A stretch of 64,000 nt of DNA from Aequorivita sinensis (GTDB taxonomy: Bacteria; Bacteroidota; Bacteroidia; Flavobacteriales; Flavobacteriaceae), in the NCBI RefSeq assembly GCF_006346335.1, contig NZ_VDMC01000010.1, positions 24,425 through 88,424 of the forward strand, read 5' to 3'. The first letter of the stretch is position 1. Each line of letters begins with the position of its first letter. The position numbers and the translations under genes are program-made. This document shows positions 9,706-18,847 of the stretch, piece after piece. Below the pieces are notes generated by a model. That model had not been told where the DNA came from and ran no database searches. It saw nothing but the letters and a program-made list of their open reading frames with translations.

Positions 9706-10676
9706 ACGTTTCGCTCCATCAAGCTATTTCCAAACTGACGAAGCATTTCTCTTTTCGCATCAGCAATGTTTATTTCGTTTAACACAGAATAAGCCAAATT
9801 ACTGTATTTTTCAATCTCAACTTGAGTAGCTTTCGCCGCTCCAGAGTTAACAAAAATATCCTTAACCGTTGAGATTTTATCAGCTGGATCTTTTGGATTA
9901 ATACTGTAAAGATGTTCCAATTCTTCAGCTTGAACTTTACTGCTATGTTCTATTGCTATTAGGTAAAGAAAAGTTTTTTTGTTTGCAATTATATCGCCAC
10001 CAACTTGCTTCCCAAATGTTTCTGGGTTGCCAAAAACATCTAAGTAATCGTCTTGCAACTGAAATGCAATTCCAAGATTTCTCCCAAACTGATAGATTTT
10101 ATCCTTATCACTTTCAGAAGCATCAGCAACAATAGCTCCCATTTTCATAGCCGCTCCAACCAAGACAGCGGTTTTATGGTCTATCATATTAATGTACTCT
10201 TCTAACGAAACATCATCACGAGTTTCAAAATCCATATCGTGTTGTTGCCCTTCACAAACTTGTAAAGCAGTTTCACTAAAAAGTTTAGCTAAATCCTGAA
10301 ATGTGTTCGGATTGTAATTTTCAAAAAATCTATATGCTAAAATTAGCATAGCATCACCGGAAAGAATACCTGTATTTACATCCCACTTTTCGTGAACAGT
10401 TGCTTTACCTCTACGTAAAGGCGCGTTATCCATAATATCATCGTGAATAAGCGAGAAGTTATGGAACAACTCTACTGCCATTGCTGCAGATAAAGCCTCT
10501 TTATAATCTTTTCCAAAAAAATCACAAACCATCAGCGTTAGGGCTGGTCTAATTCTTTTACCTCCTAATGAAAGAATATACTTAATAGGATCGTAAAGTT
10601 GAGCTGGCTCGTTTTGAGAAACTGCTTTTTCAAGATTTTGATTGAGAAGTGTGTTGTATTTCGATAAAATTTCCAT
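9702..10676 (-). CDS. Polyprenyl (geranylgeranyl/octaprenyl) diphosphate synthase
   Basis: Trans-isoprenyl diphosphate synthase that elongates allylic diphosphates with isopentenyl diphosphate, for quinone side chains or related lipids. 324 residues from ATG 10676 (MEILSKYNTLLNQNLEKAV); the frame extends 16 codons further without family similarity. Both aspartate-rich motifs are present: LIHDDIMDNAPLRRG and FQLQDDYLDVFG, plus GGKRIRPAL near the N-terminus. Its stop overlaps the convergent small secreted-protein gene by 3 nt. Chain length cannot be set reliably from sequence. Confidence 0.92.
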   Translation of the reverse strand: MEILSKYNTLLNQNLEKAVSQNEPAQLYDPIKYILSLGGKRIRPALTLMVCDFFGKDYKEALSAAMAVELFHNFSLIHDDIMDNAPLRRGKATVHEKWDVNTGILSGDAMLILAYRFFENYNPNTFQDLAKLFSETALQVCEGQQHDMDFETRDDVSLEEYINMIDHKTAVLVGAAMKMGAIVADASESDKDKIYQFGRNLGIAFQLQDDYLDVFGNPETFGKQVGGDIIANKKTFLYLIAIEHSSKVQAEELEHLYSINPKDPADKISTVKDIFVNSGAAKATQVEIEKYSNLAYSVLNEINIADAKREMLRQFGNSLMERNV

Positions 10677-10852
10677 TGAATAAAAAATTTTGGCTAAGGT
10701 AAAATAAGCATTGCAAATGCACACAATTTATAACCGAAAAAGAGTTGAAACTTAAAAAGTAGATTTCTCCTTTTGAAGAATAACACAAAAATTTATTCAT
10801 CACGCCCGCTATTACATCCTCACATCCAAAATGTTAAATAAAATAAAACTTT

Positions 10853-10894
10853 GGAAACTACTATTGTTTTAAAAGTTTCCACAACCTATCTTTG
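10853..10894 (+). promoter_or_regulatory. Promoter and candidate TetR operator of the RND operon
   Basis: TTG at 10864-10866 and TATCTTTG at 10887-10894 are 20 nt apart, an excellent Bacteroidota -33/-7 pair. An inverted repeat GGAAACT (10853-10859) and AGTTTCC (10874-10880), 7-bp arms with a 14-nt spacer, brackets the -33 element. It is a natural site for autorepression by the TetR product that starts 10 nt downstream of the -7 box. Confidence 0.72.
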
Positions 10895-10903
10895 CACCCC
10901 ATT

Positions 10904-11515
10904 ATGAAAGAACGAATAATCCATAAAGCTACAGACCTCTTTTTAAAGCTTGGTTTTAAGAGTGTTACCATGGATGATATAGCTCAAGAGTTAGCTATAT
11001 CAAAAAAGACGATTTACACACATTTTAAGAATAAGACTGAACTTATTAAAGAATGTGCTTGGTTTATGCTAGACAATATCACGACTGGGATAGACGAAAT
11101 ATGTGCATTAGATATAAATCCGATTGAAGAATTATTCAAGATTAAGAAATTTATAATGCAGAAATTGAAGGATGAACATTCATCTGCACAATATCAGCTA
11201 AACAAATATTACCCCGAAATAAGTTCGAGTATTCATAAGAATCAGCTTGAAAAAATGTTGGAAAGCACCCAAAAGAATATAAAAAAGGGTATAGAACAAG
11301 GCTTATACCGTAAAAACCTTGATTCAGATTTTATAAGTCGTCTCTATTTTATGGGGATAACCAACATTCACGACCAAGCATTATTTCCTATTGAAAAGTT
11401 TTCATCAAAATATAGGGCTGAAGAATACTTAGAATATCATTTACGAGGAATTGTAACACCTGAAGGATTAATGACACTAAATAAATACCTTAAAGAACAT
11501 CACACTAATGATTAA
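10904..11515 (+). CDS. TetR/AcrR family transcriptional regulator
   Basis: 203 residues from ATG 10904 (MKERIIHKATDLFLKLGFKS); an upstream in-frame TTG overlaps the -7 promoter box and is rejected. The N-terminal helix-turn-helix reads VTMDDIAQELAISKKTIYTHFKNKTELI. The ligand-binding part is variable, as is usual. It is the first gene of an efflux operon, overlapping the outer-membrane factor gene by 8 nt, so it most likely represses the pump and itself through the inverted repeat in its promoter. Confidence 0.93.
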   Translation: MKERIIHKATDLFLKLGFKSVTMDDIAQELAISKKTIYTHFKNKTELIKECAWFMLDNITTGIDEICALDINPIEELFKIKKFIMQKLKDEHSSAQYQLNKYYPEISSSIHKNQLEKMLESTQKNIKKGIEQGLYRKNLDSDFISRLYFMGITNIHDQALFPIEKFSSKYRAEEYLEYHLRGIVTPEGLMTLNKYLKEHHTND

Positions 11516-12887
11516 AAGAATTTTAATAGTCAGTATTATACTGTTCAGTTTTGCAGGATTTTCTCAAGAGCAAAAAGAATATAGTTTTAGTCTTGAGGAA
11601 GCAATTCTATTTGCTTTAGATAGCAATTACACTTCTATTAATGCTAGACGTGACATTGCTAAGGCCATAAAGCAAAAGTGGGAAACTACAGCTCAAGGGC
11701 TACCGCAAATTAGCGGAAGCGCAACTTATCAAAACAACTTAAAACAGCCAGTAACTTTGCTTCCTGGGGAGCTTGCAGGTGGAGAACCAGGCACATATCT
11801 TCCAGTAACTTTTGGAACAAAGCAAAATGCCAATGCAGTAGCTACTTTAAACCAACTTATTTTTGATGGCAGTTATCTTGTAGGTTTAAAAGCAGCAAAA
11901 ACATTTTTAAAATACTCCGAGAATTACAATGAAAAAGTGCGTTTAGAAGTACGCAAAGGTGTTATTAACGCCTACGGAAGTGTTCTACTCTCTGAAGAGT
12001 TGGTAGCTATTTTTGAAAAAAACAAAACCAATCTAGAAAACAATCTTTTTGAAACCAGGAAAATATTTGAAAATGGATTGGCCGAAGAAGAGAGTGTCGA
12101 GCAGCTAGAAATTACACTTTTAGACATCGAAACACAATTAAGCAATGCCAAAAGAAGTCGGAAAATAGCAAAGCAAATGTTCAACCTTTCTTTGGGGATA
12201 GATGTTGACACACCAATTATGTTAACAGACGATTTAGCCAAATTAGCAAATGCAAATATTAGTCTTGCACTTTTAGACAATTCAATAAATTTTGAAGAGA
12301 ATGTAGATTTCAAAATTGCAAACAATCTTGTTCAACAACGTTTTTTTGAAAATAAATTAGAGAAGAGTAAAGCACTACCAACTCTTTCGGCCTTTATAAA
12401 TTACGGCACATCGGCAAATAGTGAAGATTTTACATTTTTCAATGGAGACCAAAAATGGTATCAATCCTCAGTACTAGGTGTAAGTTTGAACATTCCTATC
12501 TTTAGTAGTGGTATGCGAAGTGCTGCGACACAACGCACAAGAATTGCTTTAGACCAAGCTAAAACAGATTTAGAAAACACCAAGCAAGAAATTAAACTCG
12601 ATTTAACTACAGCCCAAAGCAATTATCAATTCGCAATCGAGAATTATGAAAATTCTAAAAAGAACTTAAGATTAGCAGAGCGAATTGAAAATAAAAATCA
12701 GGTAAAATTTACTGAAGGCTTATCAACGAGTTTTGATTTACGACAAGCACAAACACAATTATATACAGCGCAACAACAATATTTTCAATCGATGTTGAAT
12801 GTAATAAACGAAAAAGCAAATCTGGAAACAGTTTTAAACATCCCGCAATTACGAATAGTTTCGGATGAAATAAAAGGAAAATATTAA
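11508..12887 (+). CDS. TolC-like outer membrane efflux protein
   Basis: 459-residue outer membrane factor. Signal peptide LIVSIILFSFAGFSQEQ, then two long alpha-helical TolC repeats: FSLEEAILFALDSNY with the typical alanine/asparagine-rich helical hairpins, and IPIFSSGMRSAATQRTRIALDQAK in the second half, ending in QAQTQLYTAQQQYFQSMLNVINEKANLETVL. It would form the exit duct for the fusion protein and RND pump encoded immediately downstream. Confidence 0.93.
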   Translation: MIKRILIVSIILFSFAGFSQEQKEYSFSLEEAILFALDSNYTSINARRDIAKAIKQKWETTAQGLPQISGSATYQNNLKQPVTLLPGELAGGEPGTYLPVTFGTKQNANAVATLNQLIFDGSYLVGLKAAKTFLKYSENYNEKVRLEVRKGVINAYGSVLLSEELVAIFEKNKTNLENNLFETRKIFENGLAEEESVEQLEITLLDIETQLSNAKRSRKIAKQMFNLSLGIDVDTPIMLTDDLAKLANANISLALLDNSINFEENVDFKIANNLVQQRFFENKLEKSKALPTLSAFINYGTSANSEDFTFFNGDQKWYQSSVLGVSLNIPIFSSGMRSAATQRTRIALDQAKTDLENTKQEIKLDLTTAQSNYQFAIENYENSKKNLRLAERIENKNQVKFTEGLSTSFDLRQAQTQLYTAQQQYFQSMLNVINEKANLETVLNIPQLRIVSDEIKGKY

Positions 12888-12913
12888 CCCTACCGACTTA
12901 AATAAATCAAAAA

Positions 12914-14074
12914 ATGAAAAAAACATTCCTACTTATAATCTTTATAGCCACTTTGGTTTCTTGCGGCGGTGACCAAAAATCTGTGGATTCTCTCATAGAA
13001 TCTGGAGATCTTTCTGCAATTAAGACTAAAAGAACTGAACTTAATCAACAACAAAGAGACCTTAAAGCTGAGATCGACAAGTTGAATGACTATATCGATT
13101 CTCACGAAAAAAAGGAACGCCCAGCGTTAATCACTGCTGAAGTGATTAAAGACACTGTTTTTAAACACTATGTTGAAGTGCAGGGAAATGTTGAAACAGA
13201 TCAAAATGTCGTATTGAATGCCGAATACTCAGGTGTACTTACCAATATATACGTAAAAGAAAGTCAGCGGGTGTCAAAAGGGCAACGTCTTGCCAAAATT
13301 GACGATGGTGGTTTATCTAGCCAAGTAGCGCAACAAGAAGCACAACTAGCATTAGCAAAAACAACTTTCGAACGTCAAGAAAGACTTTGGGAACAAAAAA
13401 TTGGTTCAGAAATTCAGTATCTCCAAGCAAAAACCAATTACGAAGCAGCAAGGAACACCACCAATCAGTTGCGCGCTCAATTAGGAAAAACAATCATTAC
13501 TGCGCCATTTAGCGGAGTGATAGATGATATTATTTCAGATCCAGGTCAAGTAGTTGTACCGGGACAAACTCCAATTATTCGACTAGTAAACTTGAGTGAT
13601 ATGTATGTTAAAGCGTCAATACCTGAAACCTATTTAACAAACATTAAAAAAGGGACACGTGTTGAAGTAAACTTAGCGTCAATTAATGAAAACTTTACAG
13701 GAACTGTTCGCCAAGTAAGCAACTATATAAATCCGAATAATAGAAGTTTTGAGATTCAAGTTGAAATTCCAAATAAGGACGGGAATGTAAAACCAAATCT
13801 AATTGCAACAGTTAAGGTTAACGATTACAGCGCTGAGAATGCCATTACTATACCTGAGAATATTCTACAAGAAAATGCTGCAGGTGAAACTATTGCATAC
13901 GTATACAAACCTATAGACGACAGTACTGGTGTTGCTAAACGCATCATTATTGAAACAGGGCTTTCATACGGTAACCACACCGAAGTAAAGTCGGGACTCA
14001 AAAAAGGTGATACTATTATAAAAGAAGGTGCAAAAACACTTCGCGACGGTCAAAAAGTAACTATCAAACAATAA
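12914..14074 (+). CDS. RND efflux periplasmic adaptor (membrane fusion) lipoprotein
   Basis: 386 residues with a lipobox (LLIIFIATLVSCGGDQ), so anchored as a lipoprotein. A coiled-coil precedes the first barrel half (QQQRDLKAEIDKLNDYID). The split lipoyl-like domain and hairpin follow (LNAEYSGVLTNIYVKESQRVSKGQRLAKID ... IITAPFSGVIDDIISDPGQVV), then the beta-barrel and membrane-proximal parts ending in GAKTLRDGQKV. HlyD/AcrA family, linking the RND pump to the TolC-like protein; 26 nt after the outer membrane gene. Confidence 0.94.
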   Translation: MKKTFLLIIFIATLVSCGGDQKSVDSLIESGDLSAIKTKRTELNQQQRDLKAEIDKLNDYIDSHEKKERPALITAEVIKDTVFKHYVEVQGNVETDQNVVLNAEYSGVLTNIYVKESQRVSKGQRLAKIDDGGLSSQVAQQEAQLALAKTTFERQERLWEQKIGSEIQYLQAKTNYEAARNTTNQLRAQLGKTIITAPFSGVIDDIISDPGQVVVPGQTPIIRLVNLSDMYVKASIPETYLTNIKKGTRVEVNLASINENFTGTVRQVSNYINPNNRSFEIQVEIPNKDGNVKPNLIATVKVNDYSAENAITIPENILQENAAGETIAYVYKPIDDSTGVAKRIIIETGLSYGNHTEVKSGLKKGDTIIKEGAKTLRDGQKVTIKQ

Positions 14075-14088
14075 GAAACTCTTGCAAA

Positions 14089-17000
14089 ATGAGCAAAAAC
14101 CCGTATAAAGAATTTAGTATATCATCTTGGGCTATCGATAACAAAATGACAGTTTATGTGGTAATGGCTATTATCCTGTTTTTAGGTGCCTTTGCCTACT
14201 ATAGTATGCCACGAGAGGCATTTCCTGAAATTATTGAAACTAAGATTTATGTAAGTTCGGTTAACCCAGGAAACTCTGCCGAAGACGTAGAAAAGTTTAT
14301 AACCGAACCCTTAGAAGAAGAGTTTAAGGATATTGCAGGAGTAAAAGAAATTACTTCTACCACACTTCAAGATTACTCTATAATTATTGTAGAATTTGAA
14401 GAAAGTGTAGAAATTCCTGTAGCAAAACAATCTGTTAAAGATAAAATAGACCTTGTAAAAGCGGAAGCTACTTGGCCAGTACTTACCAATGGAGCTAAAG
14501 TTGAACCAAATGCTTTCGATTTAAATTTTTCGGAAGAATTTCCTATTCTAAACATAAACCTAACAGGAGATTATACCGTTCAGACATTAAAGGATTACGC
14601 TGAATACCTTCAGGATAAAATTGAAATGCTGCCTCAAATAAAGGAAGCTACTATTCGAGGGGCTGAAGAAAAAGAAATTGAAGTAGCTGTCGATATTTAT
14701 AAAATGACCGCTTCTCAAGTGAGCTTCGACAATATTATAAATGCTATTAAAGGTGAAAACACTACAATTTCTGGTGGTAATATTATAACCAATGGGGTTC
14801 AGAAAAACATTCGTATTACGGGTGAGATTCAAAATCCCAAAGAGCTAGAAAGGCTTGTAGTTAAAAAAGATGACGGGATTGTTTTCCTAAAAGACATTGC
14901 CGACATTAAATTTCACGAGAAAGATGCTACAACTTTTGCTCGTGAATACGGAGAACCTGTTGTGATGCTCGATGTTAAGAAACGAGCAGGAAAAAACATG
15001 ATTGAGGCGGTTGAGCTAATTAAAGAACTTATCAAAGACGAGCAAGATAATTACCTGCCAGAAACACTTCATATAAGTCTTTCTAATGACCAATCAATCA
15101 AAACTGAAAACCAGGTAAACGACTTGGTAAACAACATCATTTTTGGGGTTATCTTGGTTGTTGTGGTACTTATGTTCTTTTTAGGGTTTAGAAATGCGCT
15201 TTTTGTTGGTTTTGCCATCCCACTCTCTATGCTTATGTCGTTGTTTATACTATCGTCATTAGGTTTTACGCTTAATACAATGGTGCTTTTCGGACTCGTT
15301 ATGGGTCTCGGAATGTTGGTAGACAATGGAATTGTGGTGGTAGAAAACGTATACACCTTGATGAGTGAGGGAATGTCGCCTAGAAAAGCAGCAAAACAAG
15401 GTATGGGTGAAATTGCTTGGCCTATTATTGCCTCTACTGCTACTACACTTGCAGCCTTTTTCCCGCTCGGACTTTGGCCAGGAATGATAGGTAAGTTTAT
15501 GATTTATTTCCCAATTACACTATCTGTAGTATTGAGTTCTTCGCTTTTTGTAGCCCTTGTAATTAACTCCATGCTTACTTCAAAATTTATGAAGATTGAA
15601 GAAGAGCCACTTACAAAGCGAAAGCTTATTCGCTGGAGTTTAATATTATTTGGAGCTGGAGCATTGCTTCTGGTTGCTGGGTTTATTATGGATATTGCTG
15701 CCTTTAGAGGATTTGGAAATTTAGGAATCTTAACGGCTATAATGCTTTGGTTATACAAATATGTATTGGCAGGTGCAGTTGAGTATTTTCAGTATAAATC
15801 TTTGAAAAAACTTGAAAATTTCTATGAAGGCACTTTAAAATATGCATTAAAAGGAACCAAAGCCTATGTGTTTTTCTTTGGTACAGTGGTATTGTTAATT
15901 CTTTCGTTCGTCTTAGTAGGCTTAGTACAACCCAAAGTTCTTTTCTTTCCAGAAAATGAACCGAATCAAATTATTACTTATATAGAATATCCGCAAGGAA
16001 CAGATATTGAGAAAACAAACGAGCTTACCAAACAAGTTGAGGAGCGTATATATAAAGCCATTTCAAAATACGAAGACAATGGCTACAACTATATGGTTGA
16101 ATCTGCAGTTTCGCAAGTAGGCCAAGGTGCTGGAAACCCACAAACCGACGGGGGCCAAAGTAACGATATGCCGCAGAAAGGTAAAATCACTTTATCTATG
16201 CGAGATTATCAGTTGCGACGTGGTGTAAAAAGTAGTGATGTTTTAGAAGAAGTTCGAGAATCGGTAAAAGGTTTTCCAGGAGCTTCTATTATTGTTGAAA
16301 AAGATGCTGCTGGACCTCCTGTTGGATACCCAATTAATATCGAATTAAGTGGGGATGATTATGAGGAAATGCTTCACGAGGCCGAAAATCTTCGTTCGTA
16401 TATTGAAGGGTTAGGTATTAGCGGGATTGAAGAGCTAAAAATAGACGTAAACAAGAGTAAACCTGAGATGAATGTAACTGTAGATCGTGAAAAAGCGGGA
16501 CAGTTAGGAATTAGCACAGGGCAAATTGGGCAAACGTTACGTCGTGCCATTTTTGGAGAAGAAGCTTCTACTTACAAAGATGGAAACGACGATTACGAAA
16601 TAAACGTACGTCTTTCAGAGGCATCGAGGTATGACGAAAGTGCACTTTTTAATCAACCAATTACTTTTAGAAACAATCAAGGGAAAATTGTTCAAGTACC
16701 CATTTCAGCTATGGTTACCAAAAACAATACAGCTTCGTTTAGTGCAATAAAAAGAAAAGATTTAAAAAGAACCATTACTGTTTATTCAAACGTAATTGGA
16801 GGTTATAACGGAACCGAAATTGTATACGATTTAAAAACCGAACTTCAAAATTACGATTTACCTAATGGCGTTAATTTAACCTTTACAGGAGAGCAAGAAG
16901 AACAAGAAGACAATATGGGCTTCCTAATGATGGCGCTATTTTATGCTTTAGGAGGAATATTATTAATATTGGTTGCTCAGTTTAACTCACTTTCAAAACC

Positions 17001-17586
17001 TATTATAATTCTTACTTCGGTAGTATTAAGCTTAGCAGGTGTATTCCTCGGATTGGTAGTTTTCCAAATGGATTTCGTAATTATTATGACGATGATGGGA
17101 ATTATCTCGCTTGCAGGTATTGTTGTAAATAACGCCATTGTACTTATCGATTACACCCAGATTCTTATAGATCGTAAAAAGTATGAGTTGCAAATGGACG
17201 AGGAGCAAATGCTTACCAAAAAACAGTATTTTGAGATTATTGTAGCGGGTGGAAAATCCCGTTTGCGTCCAGTGCTTTTAACAGCGATTACAACCGTTTT
17301 AGGGCTTATCCCGCTTGCTATCGGATTTAATATCGATTTCTTCGGGTTGTTTACAGATTACAGCCCTAATATTTATATTGGTGGGGACAACGTAATTTTC
17401 TGGGGACCATTGGCTTGGACAGTAATCTTCGGATTAATTTTCGCAACTTTCTTAACCTTAATTGTGGTTCCCGTGATGTTTTATTTGGTGAATCGCGCTA
17501 AAATTAGATTGAGAAAGAGAAAACGATTAAAGCAGTTAAAAAAGCAAAGAGCTAAAGAAGCTAATAATTACGAGCGGATAGCCTAA
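14089..17586 (+). CDS. RND family efflux permease (AcrB-like)
   Basis: 1165-residue inner-membrane proton-driven pump, slightly longer than the 1040-1050 residues usual for AcrB. Features: first helix at about 20-37, porter domains, a cluster of transmembrane helices with LGFTLNTMVLFGLVMGLGMLVDNGIVVVENV (the conserved aspartate pair region is represented by VDN), a second cluster near the C-terminus (LAGIVVNNAIVLIDYTQ) and a basic C-terminal tail. An additional hydrophobic stretch around 510-560 accounts for part of the extra length. Ends the TetR-TolC-adaptor-pump operon, which closes with a strong terminator. Substrate unknown. Confidence 0.94.
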   Translation: MSKNPYKEFSISSWAIDNKMTVYVVMAIILFLGAFAYYSMPREAFPEIIETKIYVSSVNPGNSAEDVEKFITEPLEEEFKDIAGVKEITSTTLQDYSIIIVEFEESVEIPVAKQSVKDKIDLVKAEATWPVLTNGAKVEPNAFDLNFSEEFPILNINLTGDYTVQTLKDYAEYLQDKIEMLPQIKEATIRGAEEKEIEVAVDIYKMTASQVSFDNIINAIKGENTTISGGNIITNGVQKNIRITGEIQNPKELERLVVKKDDGIVFLKDIADIKFHEKDATTFAREYGEPVVMLDVKKRAGKNMIEAVELIKELIKDEQDNYLPETLHISLSNDQSIKTENQVNDLVNNIIFGVILVVVVLMFFLGFRNALFVGFAIPLSMLMSLFILSSLGFTLNTMVLFGLVMGLGMLVDNGIVVVENVYTLMSEGMSPRKAAKQGMGEIAWPIIASTATTLAAFFPLGLWPGMIGKFMIYFPITLSVVLSSSLFVALVINSMLTSKFMKIEEEPLTKRKLIRWSLILFGAGALLLVAGFIMDIAAFRGFGNLGILTAIMLWLYKYVLAGAVEYFQYKSLKKLENFYEGTLKYALKGTKAYVFFFGTVVLLILSFVLVGLVQPKVLFFPENEPNQIITYIEYPQGTDIEKTNELTKQVEERIYKAISKYEDNGYNYMVESAVSQVGQGAGNPQTDGGQSNDMPQKGKITLSMRDYQLRRGVKSSDVLEEVRESVKGFPGASIIVEKDAAGPPVGYPINIELSGDDYEEMLHEAENLRSYIEGLGISGIEELKIDVNKSKPEMNVTVDREKAGQLGISTGQIGQTLRRAIFGEEASTYKDGNDDYEINVRLSEASRYDESALFNQPITFRNNQGKIVQVPISAMVTKNNTASFSAIKRKDLKRTITVYSNVIGGYNGTEIVYDLKTELQNYDLPNGVNLTFTGEQEEQEDNMGFLMMALFYALGGILLILVAQFNSLSKPIIILTSVVLSLAGVFLGLVVFQMDFVIIMTMMGIISLAGIVVNNAIVLIDYTQILIDRKKYELQMDEEQMLTKKQYFEIIVAGGKSRLRPVLLTAITTVLGLIPLAIGFNIDFFGLFTDYSPNIYIGGDNVIFWGPLAWTVIFGLIFATFLTLIVVPVMFYLVNRAKIRLRKRKRLKQLKKQRAKEANNYERIA

Positions 17587-17610
17587 ACTATTAATATTCA
17601 ATAAAACACT

Positions 17611-17650
17611 AAAACCCTTTTGGCTAGCAATTTTCCAAAAGGGTTTTTTA
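17611..17650 (+). terminator. Intrinsic terminator of the RND operon
   Basis: Perfect 13-bp stem AAAACCCTTTTGG (17611-17623) with CCAAAAGGGTTTT (17635-17647), 11-nt loop, followed by further T residues. Confidence 0.92.
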
Positions 17651-17676
17651 TTGTGCATACCTAAACTTAGCAGAAT

Positions 17677-17779
17677 AAAAGGGGAAATCCCCCATCATAA
17701 TACAGGGAACTACCTATTTTAATTTTGAAGATTTTTGCATAATTTTAAGCAAATAACTAACTTCAAGCCTCAAATAATG
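17677..17779 (+). repeat. 103-nt promoter module, copy 1
   Basis: Direct repeat of 18745-18847, equal in length and about 87% identical by hand alignment, ending at the ATG of each downstream gene. It contains the near-palindrome GGGGAAATCCCC at 17681-17692 and a strictly conserved AT-rich core (TACCTATTTTAATTTTGAAG then TTTTTGCATAATTTTAAG). It is the 5' regulatory region of the first secreted LRR gene. Confidence 0.85.
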
Positions 17780-18679
17780 AAATTATTTTTCAAAATACAC
17801 AAAAAAACAGCTACACTATATAAGCAATGTATATGGCTGTTTTTATTGCCATTAGGGCTTTACGCACAAGTAACAAATATACCCGATCCTAATTTTGAAC
17901 AAGCACTTATTGACTTAGGCATTGATAGCGATGGTATGATAAATGGACAGGTTTTAACTAGCGATATTGAAAATGTAGTAACGCTCGATGTGAATCATCG
18001 ATTTATAGAAGATTTAACAGGTCTCGAAGATTTTTCAGCTTTAGAATTGTTGGATGTAAGTGGTAATATACTTTATTTACTAGATGTGAGTGAAAACATT
18101 CTATTAAAAGAGCTTTATTTTAATAGTCAAAGTCCTGGCTTTTCAATGCTAATGACTTCATTGGACTTTTCCAGTAACGTAAATCTTGAAATTGTTGAAG
18201 CGGGGAATGTAATTTTTCTAGAAAATTTGAATTTAAAAAATGGAGCTAATTCAATTTTAACAATAAGCCTGCCCTGCCAATTTGAAGGTGAGCCTTGTGA
18301 ACTTACAGAATTACAGTGTATTACTGTGGATGATGAGGTGGCTGCAAATAATAATGAATTACCATATTCTCGCTGGTATTTTGCTGCAAATTTTATCTAT
18401 TCTGAAGACTGCTCTTTAGGAACAAATGATATTAATGAAAAACTATTTTCTATATATCCAAACCCTGTTAATGAAGTTTTGGTATTAAATGGCACAAAAA
18501 ATATAGGCAAACTTAAAACCCAAATTTATTCAACAGAAGGAAAACTTTTAAACACTCATAATATTGATTTTAATAAGCAAACTTCAATTGATGTTTCAAA
18601 TCTTTCCAGCGGTATTTATTTTTTAAATATTGAAGATGAAAGCGGGAGAGTAGAGGTGAAAAAGTTTGTAAAACAATAA
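17777..18679 (+). CDS. Secreted leucine-rich-repeat-like protein with T9SS sorting domain (A)
   Basis: 300 residues from ATG 17777; an upstream TTG start lies inside the promoter repeat and is rejected. Signal peptide ends near QCIWLFLLPLGLYAQ. The mature region begins VTNIPDPNFEQALIDLGID and runs through LRR-like segments (LELLDVSGNILYLLDVSENILLKELYF). The C-terminal type A sorting domain reads SIYPNPVNEVLVLNG and ends SSGIYFLNIEDESGRVEVKKFVKQ, so export by type IX secretion to the surface is expected. It is a paralogue of the gene at 19165-20121. Role unknown. Confidence 0.88.
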   Translation: MKLFFKIHKKTATLYKQCIWLFLLPLGLYAQVTNIPDPNFEQALIDLGIDSDGMINGQVLTSDIENVVTLDVNHRFIEDLTGLEDFSALELLDVSGNILYLLDVSENILLKELYFNSQSPGFSMLMTSLDFSSNVNLEIVEAGNVIFLENLNLKNGANSILTISLPCQFEGEPCELTELQCITVDDEVAANNNELPYSRWYFAANFIYSEDCSLGTNDINEKLFSIYPNPVNEVLVLNGTKNIGKLKTQIYSTEGKLLNTHNIDFNKQTSIDVSNLSSGIYFLNIEDESGRVEVKKFVKQ

Positions 18680-18682
18680 ATA

Positions 18683-18702
18683 GTTCTCGACTGCGCTCGA
18701 AC
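18683..18702. repeat. Short REP-like palindromic element
   Basis: GTTCTCGACTGCGCTCGAAC, an imperfect palindrome (TCGA / TCGA around CTGCGC) directly after gene A. Elements of this form are dispersed widely in flavobacterial genomes; only one copy is in this window. Confidence 0.5.
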
Positions 18703-18744
18703 GGACATTTTTCTGTTTCTTCATATATAAATGAGGTATTTGGG

Positions 18745-18847
18745 AAAAGGGGGAAATCCCCAACATAATACAGGGAATTACCTATTTTAATTTTGAAGGT
18801 TTTTGCATAATTTTAAGAAATGAACTAACTTTAATCCTCATATTATG
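18745..18847 (+). repeat. 103-nt promoter module, copy 2
   Basis: Second copy of the module at 17677-17779. It retains the GGGG-AAA-TCCCC box (18749-18761, one extra G and one fewer C than copy 1) and the AT-rich core, and ends on ATG 18845. The identical position of the ATG in both copies supports 18845 as the ancestral start of the next gene. Confidence 0.85.

Noticed and set aside
11972..12325. 117-codon minus-strand frame inside the TolC-like gene
   Set aside because: Shadow of a conserved coding region in the opposite strand.
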